Notes: generated from the sequence alone by a model not told the origin. Shown: positions 47,015-59,880, numbered from the stretch's first letter. The stretch is 64,000 nt of DNA from Chamaecrista fasciculata (GCA_003254925.1 QANZ01049438.1:9936-73935); one strand, 5' to 3'. Numbers and translations are program-made.

Positions 47015-50000
47015 ATGTCAACGAAGGCCTTGGATGCAAAGGAAGTTGCCGAGGCAGCCATAAGGTCCATAGGTTTGGGATACGATCTCACCAATGATCT
47101 TAACCTCAAATTCTGTAAGAGAAACTTTTCTGACCCTAGATTGATTGCTATCGACGATGACCAGGTTCGAACTGTTGATCTTCCCGACGGGACTTCGATC
47201 CCAAATGTTCCCATATCAATCAAATGTGATGGAGGAGACCGCATAAGATTGTGCTCCGATGTACTGTCCTTTCAGCAGGTATCTTTCAATTTGAGAACCT
47301 GTCCACTAATTTTGAGCTTTATGGGTTTAATTTCAGCTCCCAAGGATTTTGTTGTACTGTTGAGTTGAAAATTCATCCGAGTCATTAAGGGAGATGTTAT
47401 GAACTGTCTAGTTGTAGATTATCCTCTATTTTCTTTCACTGAAGAATAAAGGAATTTTCATTATACTGTTTTTTCTAACAAAGGACGGTATATTCTGGCT
47501 GTAGATGTCGGAGCAGTTTAACCAGGAACTATCGCTGTCTGGTAAAATTCCAACGGGGCATTTCAATGCAGCATTTGGATTCTCTGGAGCTTGGCAGAAA
47601 GGTGCTGCAAATACAAAAAGTCTTGCTTTTGATGGTGTATCCATTACCCAGTACAATATTGCTTTTGAGAAAGCCCAGGTTGTTCTTCGTGATCATGTTA
47701 AACAAGCTGTACCGTCATCATGGGATCCGGCTGCATTGGCGAGGTAGGTAATTTTGCTGTTTTGCTCTCTTCGCTTACTAGTCACTTTAATGTTTCTTAA
47801 TATAATGCACAGTCCACGTGTTCACAAAAGCTAGTACCAGTAAGGTCTGAGTCCCGTGATGCTTACTTTACTAGCTTAATTACTACATTTCAGAATTATG
47901 TTATCACTTGCAGACCCCTTTCTTCTCTTCAGATTACTCCTTCATTATTAACTGTAAATCTTTGGCGATTTGCATCATTTTTGATTCAACTGCAATTTTA
48001 TTGTTGTTATTGTGCAGCCAAAAAAGTCAATGTACATTTATTTAATCCTACCACTTAAAAATTGAGTTTCCAAGCCTTAATCATCATTTTATTTAATAAT
48101 TCAGGTTTGTTGAGAAATATGGTACCCATGTCTTAGTTGGGGTGAAAATCGGGGGAACTGATATTATATATGCTAAGCAGCAATACTCATCTGCTCTTCA
48201 ACCTGCCGATGTACAGAAAGAATTGAAAGACATGGGTGACAAATTGTTCATAAATGGATCCGAACAGTATAACCCAAATGGTGGAAAATTAAATCAGAAG
48301 GAAAAGGTTTGAAGCTTTCTAGTTCATATTTACTGTCTTCTCATGCTATTGTTCATAAATGTTGATTGTCTCCATCAAATGAATGGTCGAACATATCAAA
48401 ATATTGAAAGGCGTACAACATGTGTATAGTCAGATGATATCAATCGATCAAATGCTAATTTGTAAATTTTTGGGTATTCTAAATATTGGTGAACAAAATA
48501 ATTCCCGGTGTTTAATGGAAAAGGTATTTAAGTCCTTCACTAATGGAACTGTATATTAATATTAAAAATCCCTCAGATTTATGAGTATATCTCTAGTATA
48601 TGTGCTATTCCACTTAGCAACATATATGCATTTTCTCAAAAATAAATGAGATTGATTAATATATGCAACTGTGTTAAGTCGTCTTTTTGTCTTGTTTTTT
48701 CCCCTGCAGTTTATGAAAGAGTACGGGATGGGTCTGGTGGACATTTCCTCTATTCCCTACTCTCTTGTAGAGGTAATTACATCTATCTGCTTTAATATTA
48801 TATTTGTGCAATGAGACGATCCTTGTTCTAGAATTGGCTCTTGGCTCGTGTAGTGCTGAATGATTCATTCTAGCAGCTTTTATTCACGTGACTTGGTGAT
48901 AGATGCTTGACTCTCAAGCTTTGTTTTTGAAAATTTTCTTTGTTTTCCCTGTTATGCATGGGATATCATAACTTGAAATTGTCTTGCTCATTTTAGTTGT
49001 TTATATAACTTTCAGAGATATCTAAGTATCTAACCTGACCACCCACGTCTATTTAACTCATCAAAATAATATTTTCTATTTGATAATAAAGCTTATGGTC
49101 TTCTCTGATTGTCAAATTACTTTCATGTCCAATATTGTCTCATTGTATCATTGAAGTAATCATTCAAACCGAAAACATCATCTTGCTGATGTTTCTGAAG
49201 TTGCTTTCTTCAATAACTTCTTTAGCTTGAAACAACAAAATGAAACGAGTGACATAAAGTTTTTTTTTCCCATTGCACAGTTTCAGGATATTAAGTTCAG
49301 GTGCAGAAGGAAAGGTGGGAGTGGGAGTGGGATTAGATATTTGTCTCACACTGAGTGGTGCCAAACTGTTCTGTTACATCCCGATGTAATCTCAATGTCA
49401 TTCATACCTATGACATCCTTTCTCAGTGGAATTAATGGGAGTGGATTTTTAACTCATGCCATAAATCTCTATCTATGCTGTAAGCATGATGTTATTAATG
49501 TTTGTCTTTTTCTATTGCTTTTGGATTCAAAGCATATTAAACTATTCTGATATCTGTTGGCATATTTGAAATCCCTGACCTCTTTGTTAAGTGATGTTAT
49601 TCAAGTAGTCAAATCAACTTTAGGTGAATTGAAGGTAAGGTGCTAAACATTTAGTATTTAGATCAGATGGTTGGATTTTCTTACTGCATTGGAGGGGTTC
49701 TAGGTACTTCTTTCAATGGATTTTGCACCCTGATCCTATAAATGATTTCGCAAATGATACAATGAAAATAATTGTTTTTATATTATATTAAAACCAAAAC
49801 ATATTGCTGTCACTGATTTGACTATCTTGACCACATTTTACTATGATGGTTGCAACATCAATTGCCATTGTGGCTAACCCAAACCATCTATCCTTGCAAA
49901 TGCCAGCATCATTTCAAATTCAGATAAACGTATGTTCAGTTAAGCATTTTCAAGTTTGAGGAGTTTGGTTATTAGACCATTTGGTTTTGTTAGAATTACA

Positions 50001-52526
50001 TGGAAACCAGTTATTGTTGTTTTCATGATGAGATCACATATTTTGTTTGTGTCTTCATCAATTGTACCTAAAAGTTATGATATACAAATCTACAATGCAA
50101 ATAGGTGTAGTTATATAATTCTTTGATTGAGTTAATTTGAAATACATTCTTGACCTCGGGGCATATTTTTGAAACTAGTGAACAATGGAATTAGAAAGTC
50201 AAGGTTTGTGCTTACATGCAGCCTTTCAAATATTATAATTTTTTTTTATGTTTTTTAAAACTTTGCTGTTCCGATATTATGGAATTTTTTTTTAGAATGA
50301 CTTTAAGGAAGTACTAGATGTATGTAGCAATTTCTTTTTCTTGTTATTTGAGATTTGGAGTTGTAAGACTTTGTATGAAGTTAAATCAATATGATATGAT
50401 TCTTAATCTGTCTGTATTTAAGGTTACAAGAACTTAGAAACCTCTCTTGTTGTAAAATTAATAATTGTACATGGTGACTTTCAACTGCAGATAAGCCACA
50501 GATTGAAGAATTGCATCAATTTTTGGAGTTCCAGCTTCCACGGCAATGGGCTCCAAATTTTGGTGAGGTTGCCCTTGGTCCTGATAGAAGGCCACAAACA
50601 CAAAGTACTGCATCTTTGTTGTTCAGCTTCATGGGTCCTAAGCTCCACATAAACACAACACCAGTAATGCCCATAGTTCTATGTGAAATTGAAATTATCA
50701 TTCTTAATATTATTATTATTAAAATTAGTTAAATCCTTTGACCCTTATATTTTGTCTGATATGTGTGGACACCCATGTTATAATACATGCGAGATAGTTG
50801 TTAGGTTTCTTAATTTCCTTTTTTTGTTTGTTCTTTTCTTCCATGAAAAGTTATGATTGTGATAGGCCTATTATTATTGGGATGGGCCCACAGTGAATGT
50901 GAGAGTTTTGTAGGTATTTAAAGAGGGTTTTGGGAAAGAGAAGAGGGGAGAATCGATGAGGTTATTTGGGAGAGACTTGGGCTCTCGAAAACCAAGGTTT
51001 GGGAGAGAGTCTAGCCTCTCAAAAAGCTAGGCACCCTGTTTTTATTGTCTTTGTGAGGTCTAGAGTGTTTCTTTGTGTTTCCATCATTCCATGTGTGTTT
51101 TATGATTGTAATTTGCCTCTAGATTCTAGAGGTCTGTTTTGTTATTATTAATTTTATGAATAAAATCAGTGGGTTCTATCAAATTGCTATACAGTTATTG
51201 TTTTCTATCACTTCAAATTTGAAACTTTTGCATAGTTGGTATGTATTATGTACATGTGCTTTCTATCTTGATTCATTATGTAACAAGAGGTGATATGTCT
51301 TCTAGTTTATATATTTACACACACATAAGTCTAGGACATTCTCAGCAACCCATTAAATATATTTCCTAACTACCTATTTATTGTATATTCCCAACTACCA
51401 ACTACTTCCATAATAACACTATCCCTCAAGCTGGAGCTTATAAATCATAAGCACCCATTTTGTTACATAGGTACTTTATAAGGACCTCTAAGAGACTTAG
51501 TAAAAATATTTGCCAAGTGATCATTTGAATTGACAAATTGAGTAGCAAGACATACTGATTGAATCTTTTTGTAATAATGTGACAATCAATTCAATATGTT
51601 TGGTCGTTTCATGAAATATTGGATTTGAGGCAATGTGCATAGCTGCTTGGTTATTGCATATCAATTCTCATTTATTTCTGAAGGAATTGTAAGCAAAAAT
51701 TTTTTCATCGTTTTGTACTCTACTAGTGAATTGTTGCACTAATGAAGAGTCTGCTGTGTATCCATTAGTCATTCAGAAATCAGAACTAGTCAGCCTGATG
51801 TGTGCATTCTGTCAGATTTCTTGTTCTAGATGTTAAAAACTGTTTATGTAACAGGTTGATGTGGGCAAGAAACTTGTGACAGGCCTTCGCTTGTATTTGG
51901 AAGGGAAAAAAAGCAACTGCTTGACTATCCACTTGCAGCACCTTTCCTCATTGCCAAGGTCCTTCCAACTTGAGGATCAGCCAAATGGGAATGCATTTGA
52001 TCTTGCATGGGAACGCAAGTACTACGAGAAGGTCCAAGGGAAGAGTTTCTCTCACTTGTGCTCTGCACCAGTTCAATCTTATGAGGATAACTCTGTAGTG
52101 ACTGGTGCTCGCTTCGAAATCGGAGACGACAATCGTAAGAAAATTCTGTTTCTAAGACTTACTTTTGCCAAAGTTGTTGGTGCAAAACGTGTTAGACGTG
52201 CTGAGTGGGATGGCTCTCCTGAATTGACCCAGAAATCTGGAATGATCTCAACCTTGATCAGCAGCACTCACTTCTCAAGCGCACAAAAACCGCCTCCTCG
52301 TCCTACTGACATAAACATCAGCTCTGCTTTATATCCTGAGGAACCTCCTGTGCCCACCCAGACTCCCAAACTTCTAAGGTTTGTTGACACAACGGAGATT
52401 ACTAGAGGGCCACAGCACTCACCTGGCTACTGGGTTGTTTCTGGGGCAAAGCTAGCTGTGGATAATGGTAGGATATCACTTAGAGTTAAGTACCGTCTTT
52501 TTGTGTTCTGGCCAGAGGAATATTAA
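47015..52526 (+). CDS. MACPF-domain protein, copy 2 (CAD1/NSL1 family)
   Basis: Seven exons: 47015-47278, 47505-47743, 48105-48306, 48710-48772, 49281-49479, 50491-50663, 51855-52526. Exons 1-4 have the same lengths as in copy 1. Exon 5 is two codons longer (an extra Gly-Ser repeat after the RRKGGSG segment), exon 6 is two codons longer (PQTQS), and exon 7 is four codons shorter, so the product is again 603 residues. The YGTH...GG signature is unchanged. The C-terminus differs most: copy 2 ends FVFWPEEY where copy 1 ends EEEATSY. No stop or frameshift is seen, so both copies are probably functional. The intron 6 insertions leave splice sites intact. The start is chosen by identity with copy 1. 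Confidence 0.9.
50858..51181 (+). mobile_element. Short solo LTR or TRIM in MACPF2 intron 6
   Basis: A 324 bp block absent from copy 1. It starts TGTGATAGGCC and ends CTATCA. It has a TATA-like GTATTTAAAGAG near 50914 and an AATAAAA polyadenylation-type word near 51160, the layout of an LTR. The 5 bp flanks do not match cleanly, so boundaries may be off by a few bases. Confidence 0.65.
51309..51664 (-). mobile_element. Copia 3' fragment in MACPF2 intron 6
   Basis: On the minus strand 51430-51655 reads as the end of a Copia RNase H (NQAAMHIASNPIFHE, then KHIE) with several disrupted codons. A polypurine tract (CTTGAGGGATAG, 51419-51430) follows, and then an LTR start TGTTATTATGG at 51418 running to about 51309. 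Only the 3' end of the element is present. It is absent from copy 1. Confidence 0.8.
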
Positions 52527-52990
52527 GAATTCAAAATTAGGCAAAGACGGGAAAGAATTAATTGATCTCATGAGTATCAGAATTAAGTGAGAATGTGAGA
52601 TGGTTGTTGTATATATGAAGTATCTGATTCTATTCCACTGTACGTTTACACAATTCATTATAGGTTATTGGTTGGTGGTTGATATTGCCATTAATTGTAA
52701 ACTTACAATGGAGATCATCTGGGTACTTGGATCCCTTGACAAGACATTTGTAATTATGGTTGACTCTTTTTTTTTTTCCTGGGTTCTGGGGAGGGGTGTG
52801 TGTGTGTGTGCTTGAATGCTTCTTTGTTGTTTTGTAGCTATTCAGGTAAAGTTAGAAAAAATTGTTGGTAAGTTTTAAAATAATTTTGAAGTAAAGTTAG
52901 AAATGCATCCGGATTAACATATAAAAATGGTGCCATGGAATGGTTTTCCAGCTCATATAATTTGAAAACTAATTGGCCCAATTCCACCTA

Positions 52991-54040
52991 CTGATTATAT
53001 ATACTAATTAGACTGTAAAATGTGGATTAAGTCAGCTGGCCCACCTATGTATATTGAAAGAACGTGAGTCTTATCTTAGATAATGTAATGTGTGGATGAT
53101 AACATTTATGACCATTGGATTTTGTTTTCCGAGTGTGTAATATCTTTTTATAATGTTCTTAATTTTAGTTTAATTTTCTTTTATTATTGTGTTTAAAAGC
53201 ATGTATTGTATACCTTATCTATATCTGAAGTTTTATATAAGAACTTATATTGTACACAATAATGATTGATGAAGATAATGAATATAAGGCAAAAGTTTAA
53301 TTTAGTCTCCAAACTTTAGTTAAACTTTAAATTTCACTCTCAATCTTTTTTGGCAATCAATTTTGTTTTCAATATTTTACATTTTGGTCAATTTTATCAT
53401 TTATTTTTACTTTAACCAAAATATTAACGACATAATCTATATGGTTAATAATATGTAATGTAAAATTAATAGAAAAAAAAGTCAAATCATAACTCAGATT
53501 AAAAAACAGGATACAGTCTGTCGTTAATTTATTGAAAGAAGTTAGCCAAAGGATAAAACTGATCAAGATGTAAAATATTAGGGATGAAATTAATAGTAAA
53601 AAAGATTAGGGACAAAATTGAGAGTTGGTGTAAATTTTTGATAGAAAATATGTTTTTTTTGCCAATATAAGAATATAATAAAATCATGAGTTGTTAAAGA
53701 ATTATATAAATGGAATATGAAATAATTTTTAAAGAACTAAATATTTTTGTTTGATATATTTTTGTCTCTTCAATCTGTATCTTTTCATCTCTATATCTTT
53801 TTATCATTAACATTTTTTTTTCAGTTTACAACAAATCTCATTTATTTTTGAAATATTTAAACATATATCTTGATTGATTGTTCTATATTGTTCCCGACCC
53901 CATCCCCGAATATCTGAGGAGGACAACTTTCCTCTCATCTTTTATTTGCGTAGGAACAATTTTTTTTTTTTTTTTATATCTAGAGTCTTCAACGAGGTAG
54001 TATTTGTGAAAACTTCTACCATCTTGTTTCAATCTGTTTA
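52991..54040. other. Intergenic
   Basis: AT-rich; no gene seen. The last ~160 bp before 54041 may be the end of an old Copia LTR. Confidence 0.45.
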
Positions 54041-54975
54041 TGGTATTAGAGTAAGTTAGCTTATCTACCTGATTAGTTTATCTTCATCTATTTTATAATA
54101 AAATCTTTGATAATGATGAACTCAATTTCTAAAGATATAGTTGATACACTGATCTATTGTATTTTTGCCAAAAGAAACTTTGGGATGAAATTGAGAAATC
54201 ATATGAAGTGAGCACCGGACTATATATAGTTGTACCAAATTCAGAGAGAAATGAGTACAGTGCAACAAGGTGGAGACTCTCACTACAAAAAAAGACATTT
54301 TTAGCGGCGGTTTTTAAAGGGTTTAGCGATGGTTATAACCGCCGCTAATACGTTTACCGGTGGTTCCAACAACCGCCACGGATATGGCCGTCGGGAATCT
54401 TTTACCGGCGGTTTTGACTGACCTCCGGGAAACCCTCAAAATATGTCAGCGGTTACTGTAACCGCCAGTAAATACCGGCAGTTTCCCTCAAAACTGTCGC
54501 TTTCTCTTAAAACTGTCGCTAAATATGTTTTTTTTTTTAATTTTTCTTTTTGGCATTTCTGAATTTTAAATTGAACTGAATTTTAAAGAATTAAAATTAA
54601 GGTAGAAACAAATGTTGATATTTCTCAATATAAATCATCCATCCATTCAAAAATATCAAATATCAAATATGTTTATTATGTGTAATACATTCAAAATAAT
54701 CACAAAATTTAAACACTAATTAATAATAATAAGAGGCATATATCCAAAATAGTTATAGTTTGTCCTCATTTACGAGGTTCACTAAAGAATGAAAATAATA
54801 AAATAAAATTAACGAGGTGGAGATGGTGCATGACTGGATGAAGATGAAAGACGGATGTCATTTAAATTTTCCTGCAAAAATTAATTAAAGTTATCAAAAA
54901 ATCATTCAAAGTTTATAAATAAATTCATGTAAATTACTTAATAACTATATTAGATTAAATACCTCCTCTACCTCC

Positions 54976-55341
54976 TCAGGATGGAGTAGTGCCGCAACCT
55001 CTGGTGGTGGGGTAACATTTGGAAGTACGTCCTTGAAGAAAAAATGCAAGCAACTCCCTAAAGATTGCACAATACTCTAACTTCTTTCTTTTCTTGGTTT
55101 CAGACTTTAACTGGGCTTTTATTTCTGCCATCTGATTTAAGTTGCTTCTACTCCCACTTGAACCAGACGAACTACTAGCCCCGTGAGTGAATGATACAAA
55201 AACCCGAGAAGGAACTGGCCGCAGTCCTAAGCCACGCACCCTGCCAGAGTGTTCTGGACCCATGACCTGTCCAAATGCATTTTGTGGCCCAATAAATTGG
55301 GATGCCGTTCCTTGCGGTTCAATTCCTACATAATATATCAT
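54976..55341 (-). pseudogene. CACTA-associated ORF fragment (C-terminal part)
   Basis: A 121-residue frame with the GRVRGLGLRPVPSRVF segment and a following charged helix (QMAEIKAQLKSETKKRK). Both are characteristic of the plant En/Spm-associated transposase_24-like proteins. It lacks the N-terminal part and no tnpD-type transposase is present. Confidence 0.6.
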
Positions 55342-55448
55342 ATCAAAGCAAGAGAATCAGTATCTTCAGTCCCTAAAACCTGACATAGATATCATTTGAC
55401 AAAACCTATAGATATCAAAGCAAGAGAATCAGTATCTTCAGTCCCTAA
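55340..55448. repeat. Perfect 37 bp direct repeat
   Basis: Positions 55340-55376 and 55412-55448 are identical (ATATCAAAGCAAGAGAATCA and onward), separated by 35 bp, inside the CACTA element. Confidence 0.95.
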
Positions 55449-56138
55449 TATATCATATTAGTATCTTATATTTTAACCCCAAAAGTACCTAGATTTCTAA
55501 AAAGCAAGATATAAAAACAAAATATAAGCAGTCTTTGACTTCTAAATCCACTTGACAGATCCTAGTATATAGATTAGTTTGAAATGAAAAAAAGTAGTAA
55601 TGTACAAATATACCAGTATCAATCACAGGCTTATGAATAATGGGAAAGTGGATGATGGAGGATCAAAAAAGACATAAAATACCAATGTCTGGAGAAAGTG
55701 GTAAGCCACTTAAAAGACTCTCCTATTAGAGTGGAGTGCGAAACAGGTGGGCACAAAACAAAAAAGAGGACATGAAACAAACAACCCTAGCCTGCTCACA
55801 CAATATATTTATTTATATACAATTAGAAGGAGGATGTTGTATATAGTAGTATACATATGTCAGATGATTCTTATAAGACACAATAGGGCACTATTTTTTA
55901 AATGATGGTGCTTTATATTGGGGAAGATACATGCTCATGATGTTCATAATTTTTTTTTTCTTTTGTAGTAACAGAAACAGTACGTGTTCTTTTCTGAAAA
56001 TCTGTAGATGCAGAGTTGCAGACACTGAATGTGAATCAAAGAAATGCTTCTGGCAACCATGCATGCTCTTAAAAATTAAGATAAATTCAAGATAGAAATA
56101 TGAAACCTAGGAGGATCATGCAAAATTATATTAACACA

Positions 56139-56360
56139 TCATTCATAAGCTTCTTCAAAGTTAAAAAAGAAAAAAAAAAAAAAGCTTAATACCTTAACAA
56201 TCGCATAGCATCTGTCTTTGTAAGACCGTGGGATTTGCTTCCAAGAGACATAACTTATAGGTAATAAGCACCAATCAGTCGCTAATGTTCCCAAGAAGTG
56301 GCCTATGAGACCACTTGCGTCTTCTGTTCCTTGTTGAGTAGTGTCATTGATTGGAAGCAA
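56139..56360 (-). pseudogene. CACTA-associated ORF fragment (N-terminal part)
   Basis: A 73-residue frame with HFLGTLATDWCLLPISYVSW then KQIPRSYKDRC, similar to the region preceding the transposase_24-like core. It ends in a poly-Phe run from an A/T homopolymer and is probably an exon remnant of the same gene as 54976-55341. Confidence 0.5.
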
Positions 56361-57060
56361 GCACTATGCGTTCTGCTTGTCCTAATGACCACACTTCTTT
56401 CTCATTTTTCAACTTCTTTCCGATACTTACTTTCTTCTGCTGCGTGTATATCTATATATATGTAACAGTCAATCCATATATGTGTGTATATCTATATATA
56501 TGAAAGCAGGTATTGAAATTTGAGGGATTGAGTAGAAGCTCGCGAAGAAACTGAGATGAAATTTTAGGGATTGAGGATAAGCTCGCGGGAACTATCGAAA
56601 TGTTAGCGCCAAAGTTTCGCGGCGAATGAAATGAACAAATTTTTGCGTCGAATGAAGCAGAACTCGTGATGTTTCACGGCGGTCAATAATCGGCGGTTGA
56701 TTAAAACCGCCTCAATTTTCGCTAGCGTCGGCGGTTTACCAAAACCGCCCCGAAAAATCCGCCGGGAAATGAACAAATTGTGGTAGTGGATCTGTTATTG
56801 CTTACTATAGCAAAGCTATATATAAAGGATGGCATGCCAGATGCATCAGTTAATTCCTTTACCAGTTTGTAAGTGAGGTAATTGTTCATGTGAGTTATCA
56901 TAGAAAATGAAGAAGATTACTGCTTGGATTCGTCTGTTGCAATTGCTCATGGGATTAAATAATGAATATGATGACATTGTTAGAGGACAAATCTTAAACT
57001 TAGATTCCTTACTAAAGTCAGCAAGGCTTTACATCTTAGGAATACTTCCAACATCTTAGA

Positions 57061-57348
57061 TTCCTTATCTTATATTATATGGCTCCACCCCTTTCTGGTC
57101 GTCCACATTTTAAAACTATAGTACAAAATTAATAGTAAGAGGAAAATTATTATTTGATCCCTTCTTTTTTACTGTGTTAACGATTTAGTCCCTCATTTAT
57201 TTTACATACATATTTGCGTGCCTGTTAGGGCATGCAAAGCCTCTAGTAATCTTATATGAATACTTCAGACATCTTACGATGTGCTTTTTTAGAGAATTCG
57301 TGTCATGTTTGTTTGGACACGTACGTGCATACGAGCTTCTATATTTTA
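57061..57348. other. Intergenic
   Basis: No gene recognised. Confidence 0.4.
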
Positions 57349-57709
57349 GGCCAAAGTATAAATTTGGTCCTATATCTTTTGCTCAATTCTCAATTTGGTC
57401 CCATATCTTTTTTGTTGTTGCATTTTTTATCCTATATTTTTATGTTAGGTCCCAATTTGGTCCCATATATTTTTCGATGCAGATTTAGTCTCATATCTTT
57501 TGGTCATTTGCAGAATTAGTCCTATGGGCCAGGTGCAAAAGTAATCTTATATCTTTACAAAAAGATTGATTAACGATTGATCTTTTTGTATATGGGACCA
57601 ATTCTGCAACCTAACGAAATTATATGGAACCAAAAGTGCAACAAAAAATGATACAGGACTAAATTGAAAACTTAACAAAAGATATGGGGACCAAATTTAC
57701 ACTTTGACC
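57349..57709. mobile_element. Inverted-repeat MITE
   Basis: About 360 bp with inverted ends: GGCCAAAGTATAAATTTGG on the left and, inverted, GGTCAAAGTGTAAATTTGG on the right. The arms contain repeated TTTGGTCC(C/T)ATATCTTT words, typical of Mutator-like MITEs. A 9 bp target duplication is not evident. Confidence 0.7.
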
Positions 57710-59330
57710 TAATAAAATTTGTTTTTTGACCTAATATTTACATGAACTGCATGTCTCTAACAAAGAGAGTTTTATACAATTTAACATTAATTACACAATT
57801 TGGCATTCAACAAATAGGTAAACCATATATATATGGCCAGATGACAAAAATGAGCATTTGCTTATTAATTAGTTAAATTTACAATCAATTTCATATACAA
57901 GAATATCGTAATTAACTTTAGTGTGCTGAACACAATTTTCACTTCTCATGCAATAAAGTAATTATGAATTTTAAATTGCTTCCCTATCAATTAGGGTCAT
58001 CATGTTAATTGCTGTGATATGAATCTCGTTGGTGGAATTAGTGATAGTAAGATATGATCATGTAAGATTATAAGATAGTAAGATCCTATATATTCTTGTA
58101 AGAATCTTTCTTCTCGATTTTATTCAAGATCACTTATTTGATAATTGATAGGATCATCATAGGATTGTGATGTTTCAATAAAGAGTGTAAAATCTTACAA
58201 TCTCAAAGAAAGGAGGAAGAAAATGGAGAGTCCAAAATAGGAGGAAGACATTGAAGAGTACTCAAAAGTTATGACTTGTTGACTTTGTGGAATTTGATTT
58301 ATATTTTTCTTTCTTTTCGGCTTGCATTCCCATTTCAACTTGTTGTTGTTACCTGGTGTTTGTAGAGTTTGTTAATCAATCAATTTGAGTGTTTGTTTGG
58401 CCAAAAAAACAAACTGAGTATTTGTTATTTGCTTCAAGCAATTTGAGAGTAAATTTCCCTCTTCTTTTCTGTGTAATATAAGGGATTATTGTTTAATTTG
58501 TACCAAATCAAGATAAATGACTTAGTCCTCATGATATTTAATGAGAAAGTGAATAATTAAAATGACGCAAATGTAAGAGAGTTTGAGTTTAATTCGAATT
58601 AAAGATATTTTTTTTGTTATGGTTAATATATAGATAGTAAAAATAAGAGTAAAAAAGTAGAAGATGAACCATTTGAATTTTAGCAAGTGAAAAATATTAT
58701 TAAACCTCTTGTCATAGTTGGTGATTTTGAGATTTATTTATGGAAGATGATGATAATTAATTATTATATGGTTGAACTTAATAGTTAGATATATTTATTT
58801 TTTATATTTAATGTATGAAATATGAATATTAGTTGCTTATATTTATGAATTATGAATAAACTTTATGTCATGTCTCATGATATTCAATTCGATTTATGTC
58901 ATTTCTCGTACGTCCAATCTTAAAAAAAGATCTCATAATACATAGTTTGTGTACTATATAATATCATTAAAAACACTAAATACTATCAGAACATATATAT
59001 ACTCACACTCATGGCAGGCAGAGTCACGAACTCGTAGGGCTACTGCAGATGACGTGAAAAGTGCAACACGTTCTAGTGTTCAACAATTATTGGGCTGCAT
59101 GCTGTAGTGGCCACAGTGCTGTGTGAAATGTTATGATGATATGTCCCACGATTACAAGTAAAGTTGTCCTTGTATATTTATAGGCTAGTTCTTTAGAATA
59201 AATTCTCTTCATGATTTAAATATCTCTAATTATCATCAAGTTATTCAATTTTAATGGTGGGACATATATATGAAGGAGAGGCAAATACGAAGTAAGGATT
59301 TAGATTAGGTCACTAAATGAAAAAAATGAT
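57710..59330. other. Intergenic
   Basis: AT-rich, no gene or element recognised. Confidence 0.5.
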
Positions 59331-59333
59331 TTA

Positions 59334-59684
59334 GGCTCCGTTTGGTAGGGAGGAAATGAGGTTTACAATGTAAAAGGGCACGGTTTTCAAGATTTTCATG
59401 TGTTTGGTATGGTAATTTGAGCTATGTAAAGTGGATTACAATGTAAAGGGCTTTNGGCGGTGGTTGGCGGCGGCAGCGGCAGTCTGGTGGTAGTTATGGG
59501 AAGGGCATTTTTGTCATTTTTTTTATATCTATTTTACTTTCCTTCCCATACATTTTTATACAAAACACTTTCAATCTTTACCTATAGCTACTTTACATTC
59601 CCTCAACTATTTTTCCTTTCCCTCACAATTTTTCTCTTGTAAAACCCTTTCCTTTACATACCCAAAAGGGTACCAAACGGAGCC
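59334..59684. mobile_element. Harbinger/Tourist-type MITE
   Basis: 351 bp with terminal inverted repeats GGCTCCGTTTGGTA and TACCAAACGGAGCC, flanked by 3 bp TTA duplications (59331-59333 and 59685-59687), as expected for PIF/Harbinger. An N at 59455 splits an otherwise MITE-like interior that also carries a GGCGGC-rich patch. Confidence 0.85.
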
Positions 59685-59880
59685 TTAGTTTAAAAAAATC
59701 TAGAAGCCAACTCATGACTCATTAAATTTTCACCTTGCATTAATTAGAGGCATTGATCAAATTCAGGTAGTTGATTGGATGGGATTTTAAAGAGCAGATT
59801 TATATTTTAACTTCGAACTCGACCATCAATCTGCATACGCCAATGATATGAGGTTGGGGTCGGATTAAAAATTAACTTTA

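Larger units (their letters stand above)
46751..52990. repeat. Tandem segmental duplication, unit 2 (MACPF unit)
   Basis: Aligned with 39741-45490. Differences include about 400 bp extra in intron 5 (about 49875-50285) and two retroelement-derived insertions in intron 6 (50858-51181 and about 51309-51664). Confidence 0.9.
54281..56788. mobile_element. Non-autonomous CACTA (En/Spm) element
   Basis: The left end is CACTACAAAAAAAGAC. The right end read inverted is CACTACCACAATTTG. Both subterminal regions are packed with CCGCCG/GGCGGT-type repeats, as in CACTA elements. The interior holds two broken frames similar to CACTA-associated plant transposase proteins, both minus strand. The 3 bp target duplication is not clean (left flank TCT, right flank GAT; TCT occurs two bases further in). 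Confidence 0.9.
54041..57060 (+). pseudogene. Copia gag remnant split by a CACTA element
   Basis: TGGTATTAGAG at 54041-54051 resembles a primer binding site. From about 54110 to 54280 the sequence encodes the N-terminal part of a Copia gag of the UBN2 type (DIVDTLIYC, KLWDEIEKSYEVS), then the QQGGD region. It resumes at 56789 with SVIAYYSK and continues to QLLMGLNNEYDDIVRGQIL at about 56935-57000. The middle is the 2508 bp CACTA insertion 54281-56788. Several frameshifts are present, so it is an old copy. Confidence 0.75.
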
